Assembly: GCA_019429305.1 (NCBI GenBank) | Contig: JAHYIR010000012.1 | Location: 1-52,926, forward strand | Length of the DNA stretch: 52,926 bases | DNA from: Candidatus Cloacimonadota bacterium | GTDB taxonomy: Bacteria > Cloacimonadota > Cloacimonadia > Cloacimonadales > JAJBBL01 | Reading direction: 5' to 3' | Part shown: positions 39,697-48,574 of the stretch, one piece after another | Position numbering within the stretch: the stretch's first letter is position 1 | Layout of the letters: each line of letters opens with the position of its first letter | The notes under the pieces: model-generated | Seen by the model: the letters and a program-made list of their open reading frames with translations, nothing else | The model's database searches: none | What the model was told of the DNA's origin: nothing | Position numbers and translations under genes: made by a program

Positions 39697-40053
39697 ATGT
39701 CACGTGCAGTAAATAATGTAGCAGCTAAAAAACGTAGAAAGAAATATTTAAAAGCAGCCAAAGGATATTTTGGAGCTCGCAGCCGTCAATATCGAGTAGC
39801 TCGTCAAGCAGTAGAAAAGGGTTGGCTCTATGCATATCGCGATCGCAAAAATCGAAAACGGGAATTCCGTAAATTATGGATTCTTAGAATCAATGCCGCA
39901 GCTCGCTTAAACGGACTTACATATAGTGCCTTTATTAATGGCTTAAATAAAGCTAATGTAGATATTGATCGCAAAGCACTTGCTTTTTTAGCAATGAACG
40001 ATCCGGATGCTTTTGTTAAATTATGTGATTTAGTGAAATCTAATGCTAATTAA
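39697..40053 (+). CDS. rplT: 50S ribosomal protein L20
   Basis: The 118-residue protein matches L20 end to end: '[70 protein letters not shown]', then the globular C-terminal part. L20 is needed for early 50S assembly and in several bacteria represses its own operon by binding the leader mRNA. The hairpin and stems upstream of infC are the natural place to look for such a site here. AAAAGGAG is the ribosome site. Confidence 0.98.
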   Translation: MSRAVNNVAAKKRRKKYLKAAKGYFGARSRQYRVARQAVEKGWLYAYRDRKNRKREFRKLWILRINAAARLNGLTYSAFINGLNKANVDIDRKALAFLAMNDPDAFVKLCDLVKSNAN

Positions 40054-40067
40054 TATCAGGTGTAATA

Positions 40068-41114
40068 GTGGAAAGTGAACTGAGAGAATTACTGGAACAG
40101 CTCAAACACGAGATAGCAGCAGCTCAGAATGAATACGAACTAAATAATGCCAAATCGCACGCATTAGGCAAGAAAAGTTTATTAACCGAGTTAATGAAGA
40201 AACTCGGTACTCTTCCACCTGAAGAGAGACCACTTTTTGGTAAGGCAATAAATGATGTAAAGCGTGAGATCGAGAGTCTGATAGAGAATAGAGCTCAAGA
40301 GATTCTTAATCAGCAATACCAGCAAACTATCCAACAAGATAAGGTTGATCTGACACTCCCGGGGTTTATTCCGGAAAAAGGTAATTTGCATCCATTAACC
40401 TTGATCTGGCGTAAAATTGAGGATATTTTCATCAGTTTGGGATTTGATGTTGTAGAAGGTCCGGATATAGATGATGAATATCATAACTTCGACGCCTTAA
40501 ATACCCCACCGGATCATCCCGCCAGAAATGAGATGGATACCTTTTATCTTAAACAATCTACTGAGAGTACCCCCAATAATAGACTATTGCTACGCAGCCA
40601 GACTTCAACGGTTCAAGTGCGCACTATGGATCAACACCGTCCACCATTAAAGGTTATCTCAATTGGCAGATGCTATAGAAATGATAAACCGGATGCTTCT
40701 CATTCACCATTTTTTCATCAATGTGAAGGATTGGCAGTAGCTAAAGGTATTACCTTTGGAGACTTACGAAGCATTCTTAATAGCTTTGCGGTTAAGATGT
40801 TCGGAAAAGAGATCAAATCACGCTTTCGTCCTCATTTTTTCCCATTTACGGAACCAAGCGCAGAATTTGATCTGATCTGTTTCAACTGTTATGGCAAGGG
40901 TTGTAATATCTGTAAGAACAGCGGCTGGTTGGAAATTGGTGGTGCCGGGATGGTAGATCCAAACGTCTTTTCGATGTTGAACATAGACCCTGAGATCTAC
41001 AGCGGTTACGCCTTTGGCTTGGGTATTGACCGCATAACTATGCTCAAGTATCAACTACCCGACATCAGATTATTGTTTGAGAATGATCTTCGCTTCTTAC
41101 AGCAATTTTCATAA
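40068..41114 (+). CDS. pheS: Phenylalanyl-tRNA synthetase alpha subunit
   Basis: The 348-residue protein starts at a GTG, 14 nt after rplT. An N-terminal coiled coil (about 1-90) is followed by the class II catalytic core. Motif 1 is near 'HPLTLIWRKIEDIFISLGFDVVEGPDIDDEYHNFDALNTPPDHPARNEMDTFYL'. Motif 2 is 'RTMDQHRPPLKVISIGRCYRND' and motif 3 'GYAFGLGIDRITML'. The segment 'CFNCYGKGCNICKNSGWLEIGGAGMVDP' has four cysteines that could bind zinc, a common variant in this subunit. It forms an alpha2-beta2 enzyme with PheT that charges tRNA-Phe. Confidence 0.96.
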   Translation: MESELRELLEQLKHEIAAAQNEYELNNAKSHALGKKSLLTELMKKLGTLPPEERPLFGKAINDVKREIESLIENRAQEILNQQYQQTIQQDKVDLTLPGFIPEKGNLHPLTLIWRKIEDIFISLGFDVVEGPDIDDEYHNFDALNTPPDHPARNEMDTFYLKQSTESTPNNRLLLRSQTSTVQVRTMDQHRPPLKVISIGRCYRNDKPDASHSPFFHQCEGLAVAKGITFGDLRSILNSFAVKMFGKEIKSRFRPHFFPFTEPSAEFDLICFNCYGKGCNICKNSGWLEIGGAGMVDPNVFSMLNIDPEIYSGYAFGLGIDRITMLKYQLPDIRLLFENDLRFLQQFS

Positions 41115-41200
41115 ATTTAGGCGTTAGGTTATAGGTTGTAGAGTATTTCATTAACGTAAGTTAGATATCAACGATCACATTCACAAATAAAGGATAATTT

Positions 41201-43645
41201 ATGATTTTCAGTTATAACTGGCTAAGAGAGTTTGTTGAATTACCGCAAGATCCGTCTGAATTAGCCAAAATAATGACCTTCGGTGGGATCGAAGTAGAAG
41301 GTTATCACTCTCCAGCTGAGCAGTTAAAAGAGATTATTATCGTTAAAATAGTTAAAGTTGAGAAACATCCCGATGCAGATAAGCTTCATGTTTGCTTGAT
41401 TGATACCGGTTCAACAACAAAACAGGTCATTTGTGGTGCCCCTAACTGTCAGCAGGACATGTTAACTGCCTATGCTCCTGTCGGGGTGAAGTTAGGTAAC
41501 AGAACAATAGAAAGAGTCAACATCCGCAGTGTTGAATCAGAAGGAATGCTCTGTTCAGAGAGCGAGTTAGGTATTTCGGAAGATCATTCAGGGATCTTAT
41601 CCCTACCCCAAGATGCCCCATTAGGAAAAGATCTGCGTAGTTATTTAGATATTTCTGATACCATTTTCGAAGTGGAGATAACACCTAATCGTCCAGATTT
41701 ATTGGGTATCTTAGGTTTAGCCAGAGATGTAGCTGCTCTTACAAAAAAGGCACTTCACCTTCCTGATAGATTTCCTACTGATGGATATATATACCCTCCG
41801 GGATTTTTATCAACCATAACAGCCGATAATGTTCCCTTTAATCTGACAAATGAAGCGACAAACCTATGCCCACGCTATATCGCTCAAGTGATAACCGGAG
41901 TAAAAGTAAAAGAATCTCCTAATTGGCTGAAGAGAAAATTAATGGCAGTAGGGATAACTCCCATCAACAACATAGTTGATATAACGAATTATGTTATGAT
42001 GGAGTTTGGACATCCTCTGCATGCTTTTGATTATTCACTCTTAGAAGGCAAGCAGATCAGAGTCAGAAGAGCTCAGAAAGGTGAAACTATTTCTGCTCTT
42101 GATCATAAAGATTATGTATTGTTAGAAGATGATTTAGTTATAGCTGATGGTACTAAACCGGTAGCCATAGCCGGAATTATCGGCGGTAAGAACAGTGCTA
42201 TTTCCCCTGCAACACATACAATAGTTTTAGAGGCGGCGAATTTCTCTAATTTATCCATTCGGCATACTGCTGCCCGGTTGAAGATCAACACAGACTCTTC
42301 ATATCGCTTCGAACGTAATTTATCTGATGAAACTGTAGCTTTGATCAGTCAAAGAGCTGCCGATCTGATTACTGAACTCTGCCAAGGGGAAGTCGTTGTG
42401 CTTAGAGATTCTTATCCGTCACCCAACCCGATCACAGAGATCGGATTAAGGGCAAAAAGAGCTAATGAGCTTCTGACTACTGAGTTATCAAATCATGACA
42501 TTTGGGAGTATCTGAGACCTTTAGGATTAATTGCCAATAACATCTCTAATCAGAAAGATTGCGAGACGATCTCTGAAGAACAAACCATTACTTTCACTAT
42601 TCCCCCTTATCGAAAGGATTTAGCAAGAGAAATTGATTTGATCGAAGAGATCATTCGTCTTCATGGTTATAACAACATCCCGGAGAAACCGGAAAGAGAG
42701 ACTATAACCGATCTGGATTGGTTCTATACAAAAAGAGAGATTGCTGATTATCTTGTTCATAATGGGTTTTATGAAGCTATAAATTCTTCTTTTTCAGAAC
42801 CGGCTATCCTAAAAACTTTGGCATTAGCTGAAGATGATTATCGTACCCCTTATTTTGAGTTGATCAATCCTTTGGGAGCAAGTTTTTCTATAATGAGAAC
42901 CTCTCTCTTGCCGGGTTTGTTAAAGAATGTGCAGTTCAATCTCTCGAATGGGCAAACCGATATCAAACTCTTTGAACTGGGAAAAGTATTCTTAAAACAA
43001 GATGATAAACCTGCAGAGCGATACTTCTTAGCCGGAGCAGTTGTTGGCAATATCAATAAACTTCATTGGAAATACAAGACAGACAGATCAAGCATCTTTG
43101 CCGTGAAAGGTTATGTTGAAGGACTTGTATCACTGATAACGGATAATCAGGTAATATTCCAACCTACCGAGATGAAATATTATCAGCAAGAATCTGCTAT
43201 TGATATATTAGTTAACGGACAGAAAGTTGGTAATCTTGGTAAATTCGATCCTCTATTGGCAAAGAAACTGGAGATCGAAAATGCTCTCTTTCTCTTTGAC
43301 ATTGATATTTCTCAAATCCTACAATGTGGAATAAAAAAATCGCCGGTCTATCAGGAAATAAACAGATATCCTGCAGTAATACGAGATATCTCATTCATTA
43401 TAGATAAGAAGTTTGAACATCAGAGTATTGATAATACTATAAGATCTGCGGATAGAGATGTAATTAAGAATATTACTCTCATTGATGAATTCACAGGTAA
43501 GAATATTCAGGCTGGATACCGTAGTTTAACATACAGTATCATCTTTAACTCAAATCAAGGGACTCTAACCGACGAGTTCGTTAACAACTCGCTGCAAGAG
43601 ATCAAAAGCAGATTAGAAAAAGAATATAAGATAGAAATGAGGTAA
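41201..43645 (+). CDS. pheT: Phenylalanyl-tRNA synthetase beta subunit
   Basis: The 814-residue length is standard. It has the N-terminal EMAP-type tRNA-binding domain ('IIIVKIVKVEKHPDADKLHVCLID', about 40-150) and the B3/4 editing region. It continues with the B5 domain ('EIGLRAKRANELLTTELSNHDIWEYLRPLGL') and the class II-like inactive core ('KREIADYLVHNGFYEAINSSFSEPAIL'). The C-terminal anticodon-binding FDX-ACB domain is 'YQEINRYPAVIRDISFIIDKKFEHQSI'. The 86-nt gap from pheS contains a short TAGGTTATAGGTTGTAG run like those at 35730 and 48531. Confidence 0.97.
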   Translation: MIFSYNWLREFVELPQDPSELAKIMTFGGIEVEGYHSPAEQLKEIIIVKIVKVEKHPDADKLHVCLIDTGSTTKQVICGAPNCQQDMLTAYAPVGVKLGNRTIERVNIRSVESEGMLCSESELGISEDHSGILSLPQDAPLGKDLRSYLDISDTIFEVEITPNRPDLLGILGLARDVAALTKKALHLPDRFPTDGYIYPPGFLSTITADNVPFNLTNEATNLCPRYIAQVITGVKVKESPNWLKRKLMAVGITPINNIVDITNYVMMEFGHPLHAFDYSLLEGKQIRVRRAQKGETISALDHKDYVLLEDDLVIADGTKPVAIAGIIGGKNSAISPATHTIVLEAANFSNLSIRHTAARLKINTDSSYRFERNLSDETVALISQRAADLITELCQGEVVVLRDSYPSPNPITEIGLRAKRANELLTTELSNHDIWEYLRPLGLIANNISNQKDCETISEEQTITFTIPPYRKDLAREIDLIEEIIRLHGYNNIPEKPERETITDLDWFYTKREIADYLVHNGFYEAINSSFSEPAILKTLALAEDDYRTPYFELINPLGASFSIMRTSLLPGLLKNVQFNLSNGQTDIKLFELGKVFLKQDDKPAERYFLAGAVVGNINKLHWKYKTDRSSIFAVKGYVEGLVSLITDNQVIFQPTEMKYYQQESAIDILVNGQKVGNLGKFDPLLAKKLEIENALFLFDIDISQILQCGIKKSPVYQEINRYPAVIRDISFIIDKKFEHQSIDNTIRSADRDVIKNITLIDEFTGKNIQAGYRSLTYSIIFNSNQGTLTDEFVNNSLQEIKSRLEKEYKIEMR

Positions 43646-43648
43646 ACA

Positions 43649-43972
43649 ATGGAGAAACAACCTATATCTCAGTTGGAAGAAAAGATTCTGCTGCTCATAG
43701 AAAACTACAAGTCGCTGAAAAAGGAACATGCAACCCTACTCGATGAAGCGGAAAAGCTAAAAAAACAGAATAGTGACAATAGCGGTACTATAGATACATT
43801 ACAAAAGAAATTAAGTGAGTTAGAAAAAGATTTAGCGGAAAAATCTAAGTCTCTTGATATAGCAGAGAAAAAATGTGCCGAATACGAAGACAAGATCGCT
43901 AATTATGAAAGTGTTACCAAGACGGCATCCACCAGAATTGACGATATCTTGTCTCAGCTAAGCCAATTATAA
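43649..43972 (+). CDS. Small coiled-coil protein, ZapB-like
   Basis: The 107-residue protein is almost wholly a predicted coiled coil, with heptads of Leu/Ile through 'LEEKILLLIENYKSLKKEHATLLDEAEKLKKQ...LQKKLSELEKDLAEKSKSLDIAEKK'. Its ATG lies 4 nt after the pheT stop and uses a GAGGT site inside pheT. Position immediately before zapA and the coiled-coil nature suggest a cell-division factor of the ZapB type. Low-complexity coiled coils make homology hard to prove from sequence alone. Confidence 0.6.
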   Translation: MEKQPISQLEEKILLLIENYKSLKKEHATLLDEAEKLKKQNSDNSGTIDTLQKKLSELEKDLAEKSKSLDIAEKKCAEYEDKIANYESVTKTASTRIDDILSQLSQL

Positions 43973-43989
43973 TCTAACCCAGAAGAGAT

Positions 43990-44268
43990 ATGCAGACAGT
44001 CGAAGTTGTAATACTCGGAAAGAAATACCGCTTAAGGTCAGATGATCCCGATAAATTACATGAATATGCTGAATATCTGAATAACACACTTGATGAGATT
44101 ATTGCTAAATACGGTTTAGTAGATGCCAAAGATACTTTAACACTTGCAGGAATGATTTTAACAGAGCAACTGTTTCATCTGACTGAAGACAGTGATCATT
44201 TAAAGAAAGAAATTGACAAATTACATAGCAAAATTTCTTCTTTTATTAAAGATATCGCTAAGAAATGA
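43990..44268 (+). CDS. zapA: Cell division protein ZapA
   Basis: The 92-residue protein matches ZapA: 'VEVVILGKKYRLRSDDPDKLHEYAEYLNNTLDEIIAKYGLVDAKDTLTLAGMILTEQLFHL', a small N-terminal beta-alpha domain followed by a long dimer/tetramer-forming helix. ZapA bundles FtsZ filaments at the division ring. It is preceded by the coiled-coil gene 18 nt upstream and followed directly by the 6S RNA candidate, an arrangement shared with many bacteria. Confidence 0.9.
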   Translation: MQTVEVVILGKKYRLRSDDPDKLHEYAEYLNNTLDEIIAKYGLVDAKDTLTLAGMILTEQLFHLTEDSDHLKKEIDKLHSKISSFIKDIAKK

Positions 44269-44270
44269 AA

Positions 44271-44441
44271 CTCCTGCGGTATGCGTGAATATATTTGTAA
44301 TTGAGCCAATATATAATCTGGGAATCGATCCACTTGTGGCTTACATGCCCGGCAACAAGACCGGGACTTAAAAAGCAAGAAAGGTAGAAGCCCATCTTGA
44401 ATTTAGGTTCAAGAAGTACAAATAGCACGGTACCGCAGGTA
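44271..44441 (+). ncRNA. ssrS: 6S RNA (global regulator of RNA polymerase)
   Basis: The 200-nt gap between zapA and rny is not empty. Its ends pair perfectly: CCTGCGGTA (44273-44281) with TACCGCAGG (44431-44439), giving an RNA of about 171 nt. Inside are features lined up with E. coli 6S RNA: CATGCCCGGCAACAAGACCG then GGACTTAAAA (E. coli GCATGCTCGGTCCGTCCGAG then AAGCCTTAAAA), and CTTGAATTTAGGTTCAAG (E. coli CTTGAACCAAGGGTTCAAG). The location right after zapA is the classical one. 6S RNA mimics an open promoter and sequesters sigma70-RNA polymerase in stationary phase. Here it seems to be processed from, or transcribed within, the operon, since rny follows after 27 nt. Confidence 0.88.
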
Positions 44442-44468
44442 ATATAAATCACAAAAACGAGGTAATAA

Positions 44469-46040
44469 ATGACAGAAAATATACAATATATATACTTGCT
44501 TATTGGTGCTGTTTTAGGATTTTTTCTGACCGCATTAATTTTATTTGTTATTAAACGAAAAGCGCTAACCATCATATCAGAAGCAAAGAATGAAGCATCA
44601 CGACTGATAGAAGAGACACGCCAAAAAACTCAGATAGAAAAGAAAGCTGCCCTCCTTGAGGTAAAAGATGAATGGTATAAAACAAAGAAAGCCCATGAGG
44701 AAGAGATAAATCAACGCAAGAAAGAGATCAGAATTCTGGAGAAGAAGTTTAATGAACGGCTCTCTGTTCTTGACAAACGTTTTGAAGGTTTAGATAAAAA
44801 AGAGAACCGGGTCAATGAGCTGGAAAATCGCAATAAGATGCGGGAATCAGAGCTGGAGAAGAAGAAACAAGAGTTGGAAGAATTGACAGTCCAACAGCAA
44901 CAGAAGCTTAGTACGATAGCCCAAATGAGTAGAGAAGAAGCTCTGCAAATGCTCAAGACACAACTACTAAATGAGGCACGTAATTTTGCTGCCAATGATG
45001 TCAAACAAACTCTTGAGCAGATCAAGCTCGACGCTAACAAGATCTCAGCCGAGTATCTATCAACAGCTATCCAAAGAATGTCTGTAGATTACGTTTCTGA
45101 GAATACTGTATCAGTAGTTACAATTCCGAGTGAAGAGATGAAAGGAAGAATTATTGGTCGTGAAGGAAGAAACATCCGCACGTTTGAAAAAGCATCCGGA
45201 GTTGATCTGATCATTGATGATACACCTGAAGCAGTAGTTCTCTCATGTTTCGATCCGGTAAGAAGAGAAATTGCCCGGCTGGCTCTGGAAAAATTGATCG
45301 TTGACGGTAGAATTCATCCCGGCAGAATAGAAGATCTGATTGAGAAAACCCGCAAAGATATGGATAAACATTTGATCGAGTTGGGTGAAAAAGCTTGTTT
45401 AGATCTCAATGTACATAACGTATCTCCCAATATTATCAAGCTCATTGGTAGATTGAACTACCGTACCAGTTATGGACAGAATGTTCTTCAGCATAGTAAA
45501 GAAGCTGCATGGATCTGTGGTATCTTAGCTGCAGAATTGGGACTAAATCAGGAAATAGCACGCCGTGCCGGTTTCTTGCACGACCTGGGAAAAGCTATCG
45601 ATCATGAATTTGATGGTTCTCATGCTCATTTAGGTGCCAGTTTCGCCCGAAAAAATGGAGAAAGTCCCCTCATTATCAATACTATCGAAGCGCATCACGA
45701 AGAAGTTCCTGCTGAATCGGCTTATGCCCCACTTGTGCAAGCTGCAGATGCTATCTCTGGTGCTAGACCGGGAGCAAGACGCGAAGTACTGGAATCGTAT
45801 ATGCAACGTCTGGAGAAACTGGAAGAGATCGCTAATTCTCTGGAAGGGGTCAATAAATGCTATGCGATCCAAGCTGGAAGAGAATTAAGAATAATCGTTG
45901 ATCCTATTGCCGTGGATGATGCCAAATCGGTTTACATTGCCTCTGACATTGCCCGTAAGATAGAGCAAGAGATGCAATATCCCGGTCAGATCAAAGTCAC
46001 TGTTATCCGCGAAACGAGATTTCAAGAAGTTGCTAAATAG
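44469..46040 (+). CDS. rny: Ribonuclease Y
   Basis: The 523-residue length is typical. It has an N-terminal membrane helix ('YIYLLIGAVLGFFLTALILFVI'), a long coiled coil (about 35-205), and a KH RNA-binding domain around 'GRIIGREGRNIRTFEKASGVDLIIDDTPEAVVLS'. The HD hydrolase domain has His371-Asp372 in 'GFLHDLGKAID'. It is a membrane-bound endoribonuclease that starts mRNA decay. A GAGG site precedes the ATG. It is followed without a gap by the ymdB-like phosphodiesterase gene, a pairing conserved across many bacteria. Confidence 0.96.
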   Translation: MTENIQYIYLLIGAVLGFFLTALILFVIKRKALTIISEAKNEASRLIEETRQKTQIEKKAALLEVKDEWYKTKKAHEEEINQRKKEIRILEKKFNERLSVLDKRFEGLDKKENRVNELENRNKMRESELEKKKQELEELTVQQQQKLSTIAQMSREEALQMLKTQLLNEARNFAANDVKQTLEQIKLDANKISAEYLSTAIQRMSVDYVSENTVSVVTIPSEEMKGRIIGREGRNIRTFEKASGVDLIIDDTPEAVVLSCFDPVRREIARLALEKLIVDGRIHPGRIEDLIEKTRKDMDKHLIELGEKACLDLNVHNVSPNIIKLIGRLNYRTSYGQNVLQHSKEAAWICGILAAELGLNQEIARRAGFLHDLGKAIDHEFDGSHAHLGASFARKNGESPLIINTIEAHHEEVPAESAYAPLVQAADAISGARPGARREVLESYMQRLEKLEEIANSLEGVNKCYAIQAGRELRIIVDPIAVDDAKSVYIASDIARKIEQEMQYPGQIKVTVIRETRFQEVAK

Positions 46041-46826
46041 ATGAATATTCTGTTTATTGCCGATGTTTTCGGCAGACCGGGCAGACAGGTAGTAAAAAAC
46101 CGAGTACCGGAGCTAAGAGCGGAATTGGCAATTGATGTCTGTATCGCTAATTGTGAAAATAGTGCTTCCGGGTTAGGTATAACCGAAAAAACTGCTGACG
46201 AGTTGTTTAATGCCGGGATTGATGTCTTGACCGGTGGTAATCATCTCTGGGATAAGAAAGAGGTGCTCAGCTATCTCTCTATAGAAAATAGGATCCTGAA
46301 ACCGGCTAATTATCCACCTAAAGCTATCGGTAGCAAATATTTCATCAAGAACCTACCAAATAATCAGAAGCTTGCCGTAATTACCCTTTGCGGACAAGCT
46401 TTTATGAATCCGACCAACTCTCCATTCTTAGTAATGGAAGAGATGCTTCCTCTCTTGAAGCAACAATCAGATTTCATTTTTGTTGACTTTCATGCCGAAG
46501 CTACAGCAGAAAAGAGAGCATTCGGACTCTATTTTGATGGTCAGGTTTCCGCTATTATTGGTACTCACACTCACGTCCAAACGGCTGACGAAGAGATCCT
46601 CCCCGGTGGGACTGCTTATATTACAGATGCCGGTATGACAGGTCCTCACTCTTCTGTAATTGGTATGAAAAAGGAGATCATCTTTGAAAAGATGATGACC
46701 GGTATGCCGACCAAATATGAAGTTGCCGAGCGAGGCAAGCAATTAAATGCTGTCTTTATCTCCGTTGATGATAATAGTGGCAAAGCAACCAGGATTGAAC
46801 GCATCCGAGAGAAAATATCTGATTAA
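46041..46826 (+). CDS. ymdB: YmdB-family metallophosphoesterase (TIGR00282)
   Basis: The 261-residue protein starts the very next base after the rny stop. It shows the metal-binding signature 'MNILFIADVFGRPGR', 'ANCENSASGLGI', 'TGGNHLWDKKE', 'FHAEATAEKRAF' and 'GTHTHVQTADEEILPGGTAYITDAGMTGP'. Family members are di-iron 2',3'-cyclic nucleotide phosphodiesterases that affect biofilm and motility decisions in Bacillus. Neighbourhood with RNase Y suggests a shared role in RNA turnover. Confidence 0.92.
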   Translation: MNILFIADVFGRPGRQVVKNRVPELRAELAIDVCIANCENSASGLGITEKTADELFNAGIDVLTGGNHLWDKKEVLSYLSIENRILKPANYPPKAIGSKYFIKNLPNNQKLAVITLCGQAFMNPTNSPFLVMEEMLPLLKQQSDFIFVDFHAEATAEKRAFGLYFDGQVSAIIGTHTHVQTADEEILPGGTAYITDAGMTGPHSSVIGMKKEIIFEKMMTGMPTKYEVAERGKQLNAVFISVDDNSGKATRIERIREKISD

Positions 46827-46995
46827 GTTATCCACCACTTGATAGACTTGGAATTATTATATATCGCTTAGAAACATTTAGTTAACCGAAGAGTGTCATC
46901 CTGAGTGTTCTGCTGATTACTGCTTGCTTAAACTGGCAGCAGAATGTATCGAAGGTTGAAAGAATACAAAAAAAACAACTTATGAGGACAGATAT

Positions 46996-47853
46996 ATGGA
47001 AAAAGAACTAAGAGCTAAACCACTGGTAAAGTCAATCTATGAAGATTTAACTAATGAAATCTCATCTTTAGAGATCAAACCACAACTGACGATCCTTATG
47101 ATCGGTGAAGACCCTGCTGCTGAGTTTTACGTCAGTAACATCCAAAAAAACAGCGGTAAAGTCGGCATTTTAGCAGATTTGCAGAAACTCCCCCCTGATC
47201 TTTCAGAAGATGATCTGTTAAGAATAATTCATGACCTTAATAATGATAGTCAAGTTCATGCCATAATGGTTCAAAAACCTCTCCCAAAGCACATAAACGA
47301 TAATCTTGTAGCAGCAACGATTTCACCTTTCAAGGATGCAGATGGTTTTAATCCGGTCAATTTGGGTAATATGCTCCTTGAGGCAGAAGCACTTCTCCCC
47401 TCTACACCTGCGGCAGTCATAGAAATGATCCGTTATTATCAGATAAACTTAACCGGTAAACATACTGTACTTTGTGGCAGGAGTCATATCGTTGGTAAAC
47501 CTTTAGCAAATCTCTTGCTTAACAAGCAAGAACCGGGAAATGCCACCGTCACCGTCTGCCATAGCAAGACAGCAAATTTAGGCGATTATACAAAGCAGGC
47601 AGATATTCTCATCACAGCCCTTGGTATTGCACGGTTTATCAAAGGTGATATGATAAAAGATGGTGTTATCATACTTGATGTAGGAACTAATGAAGTAATC
47701 GAGAATGGTAACCGTTTCTATACCGGCGATGTTGATTATGAAGATTGTTATCAAAAAGCTGCTGCTATAACACCTGTGCCGGGCGGCATTGGAAGTGTTA
47801 CTACTGCCATGTTACTCAAAAATGTTTGGAAAGCATATCAGATGCAGAAATAG
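46996..47853 (+). CDS. folD: FolD-type methylene-THF dehydrogenase, catalytic lysine apparently replaced
   Basis: The 285-residue protein follows the FolD pattern: 'LTILMIGEDPAAEFYV', 'IMVQKPLPKHI', 'KDADGFNPVNLG', 'PSTPAAVIEMI', 'GKHTVLCGRSHIVGKPLANLLL', 'GDVDYEDC', 'ITPVPGGIGSVTTAMLLKN'. It should interconvert methylene-, methenyl- and formyl-tetrahydrofolate. In the usual Y-V-x-x-K-x-K-x(5)-G motif the first lysine is the general base of both steps (Lys56 in the human enzyme). Here the motif reads Y45-V-S-N-I49-Q-K51, so that position is isoleucine. The Gln of 'VQLPLP' is kept but the following Leu is Lys. The protein may be a dehydrogenase-only or otherwise specialised variant. It lies 169 nt after ymdB. 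Confidence 0.85.
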   Translation: MEKELRAKPLVKSIYEDLTNEISSLEIKPQLTILMIGEDPAAEFYVSNIQKNSGKVGILADLQKLPPDLSEDDLLRIIHDLNNDSQVHAIMVQKPLPKHINDNLVAATISPFKDADGFNPVNLGNMLLEAEALLPSTPAAVIEMIRYYQINLTGKHTVLCGRSHIVGKPLANLLLNKQEPGNATVTVCHSKTANLGDYTKQADILITALGIARFIKGDMIKDGVIILDVGTNEVIENGNRFYTGDVDYEDCYQKAAAITPVPGGIGSVTTAMLLKNVWKAYQMQK

Positions 47854-48086
47854 CTATTAGCTATTAGCTATGTAGCTATTAGTTCTCTAGAAGGTAGAGC
47901 AAGTCCATCGGAAGCATAGCTCCGAAGAGATAAATAACCACAGAACCGAGGAAATTGCTTCTTCGTGGCTGCATCCGAGCTCGGCGAAGCCATCCACGGA
48001 GAACACAGAGGACACAGAGAAAAAGTGGAAAAGAGATAAATTATGACGCCCCAGCAGCAGTATAGCAAGAAGAAATAAATCTTTTT

Positions 48087-48314
48087 CATACCCCGAATGG
48101 GGTATGATATAAAATAGCATGACACTTCAGTGTCTGGTAAAAGGGCACAAAAAAAATCATGCCCCGCATGGGGTATGAAATATGATAGCCAGACACTTCA
48201 GTGTCTGGTATAGATTGGATCGAATCCCACCCGCCACCCAATGGGTCTTCAACCCATTACCAGCGGTTAAAACCGCTGGCTATTATATTGCACCCGTCGC
48301 TATGTTTAGGGTGC
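48087..48314 (+). repeat. Palindrome cassette A1 (five modules)
   Basis: In order: CATACCCCGAATGGGGTATG (48087-48106) with a second copy at 48158-48177; an imperfect and then a perfect CCAGACACTTCAGTGTCTGG (48118-48137, 48189-48208); a linker with CCCACCCGCCACCC; AATGGGTCTTCAACCCATT (48240-48258); CCAGCGGTTAAAACCGCTGG (48260-48279); and GCACCC...GGGTGC (48291-48314). The same modules in the opposite order and orientation make up the cassettes at 50071 and 52715. Confidence 0.85.
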
Positions 48315-48466
48315 TGCAAGATGCAAAACAAGTCCATCGGAAGCATAGCTCCGAAGAGATAAATAACCACAGAGACACGGAGAGCACAGAGGACACAGAG
48401 AAAAAGTGGAAAAGAGAAAAATGATAACGCCCCAGCAGCAGTAAAGCAGAAGAAATAAATCTTTTT

Positions 48467-48528
48467 CATGCCCCGAATGGGGTATGTAATATGATAACCA
48501 GACACTTCAGTGTCTGGTATAGATTGGA
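48467..48528 (+). repeat. Palindrome cassette A2 (two modules)
   Basis: CATGCCCCGAATGGGGTATG (48467-48486) and CCAGACACTTCAGTGTCTGG (48498-48517), followed by TATAGATTGGATC as in cassette A1. The remaining modules are missing, as if the copy were truncated. Confidence 0.8.
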
Positions 48529-48574
48529 TCCATCACCTATCACCTATAACCTAAAACCTATAACCTTTTTTTAC

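Larger units (their letters stand above)
47854..48574. repeat. Repeat array A: nested interspersed repeats and palindrome cassettes
   Basis: This stretch of over 700 bp has no credible gene. It starts with TAGCTATTAGCTAT-type simple repeats (47852-47885). It then contains two direct copies of a unit running from CAAGTCCATCGGAAGCATAG through an ACCACAGAG...GAGGACACAGAG segment and CGCCCCAGCAGCAGTA to the palindromes (47900-48139 and 48329-48517). The first copy carries an inserted segment resembling the 20221 element. It ends in a CACCTATAACCTAAAACCT run (48541-48562). The ORFs here are repeat artefacts. Confidence 0.85.

Noticed and set aside
47868-48505. Overlapping ORFs of 77-85 codons on both strands of array A
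   Set aside because: They are translations of repeats. Near-identical peptides arise from the two repeat copies, and none has a ribosome site or a protein-like composition.
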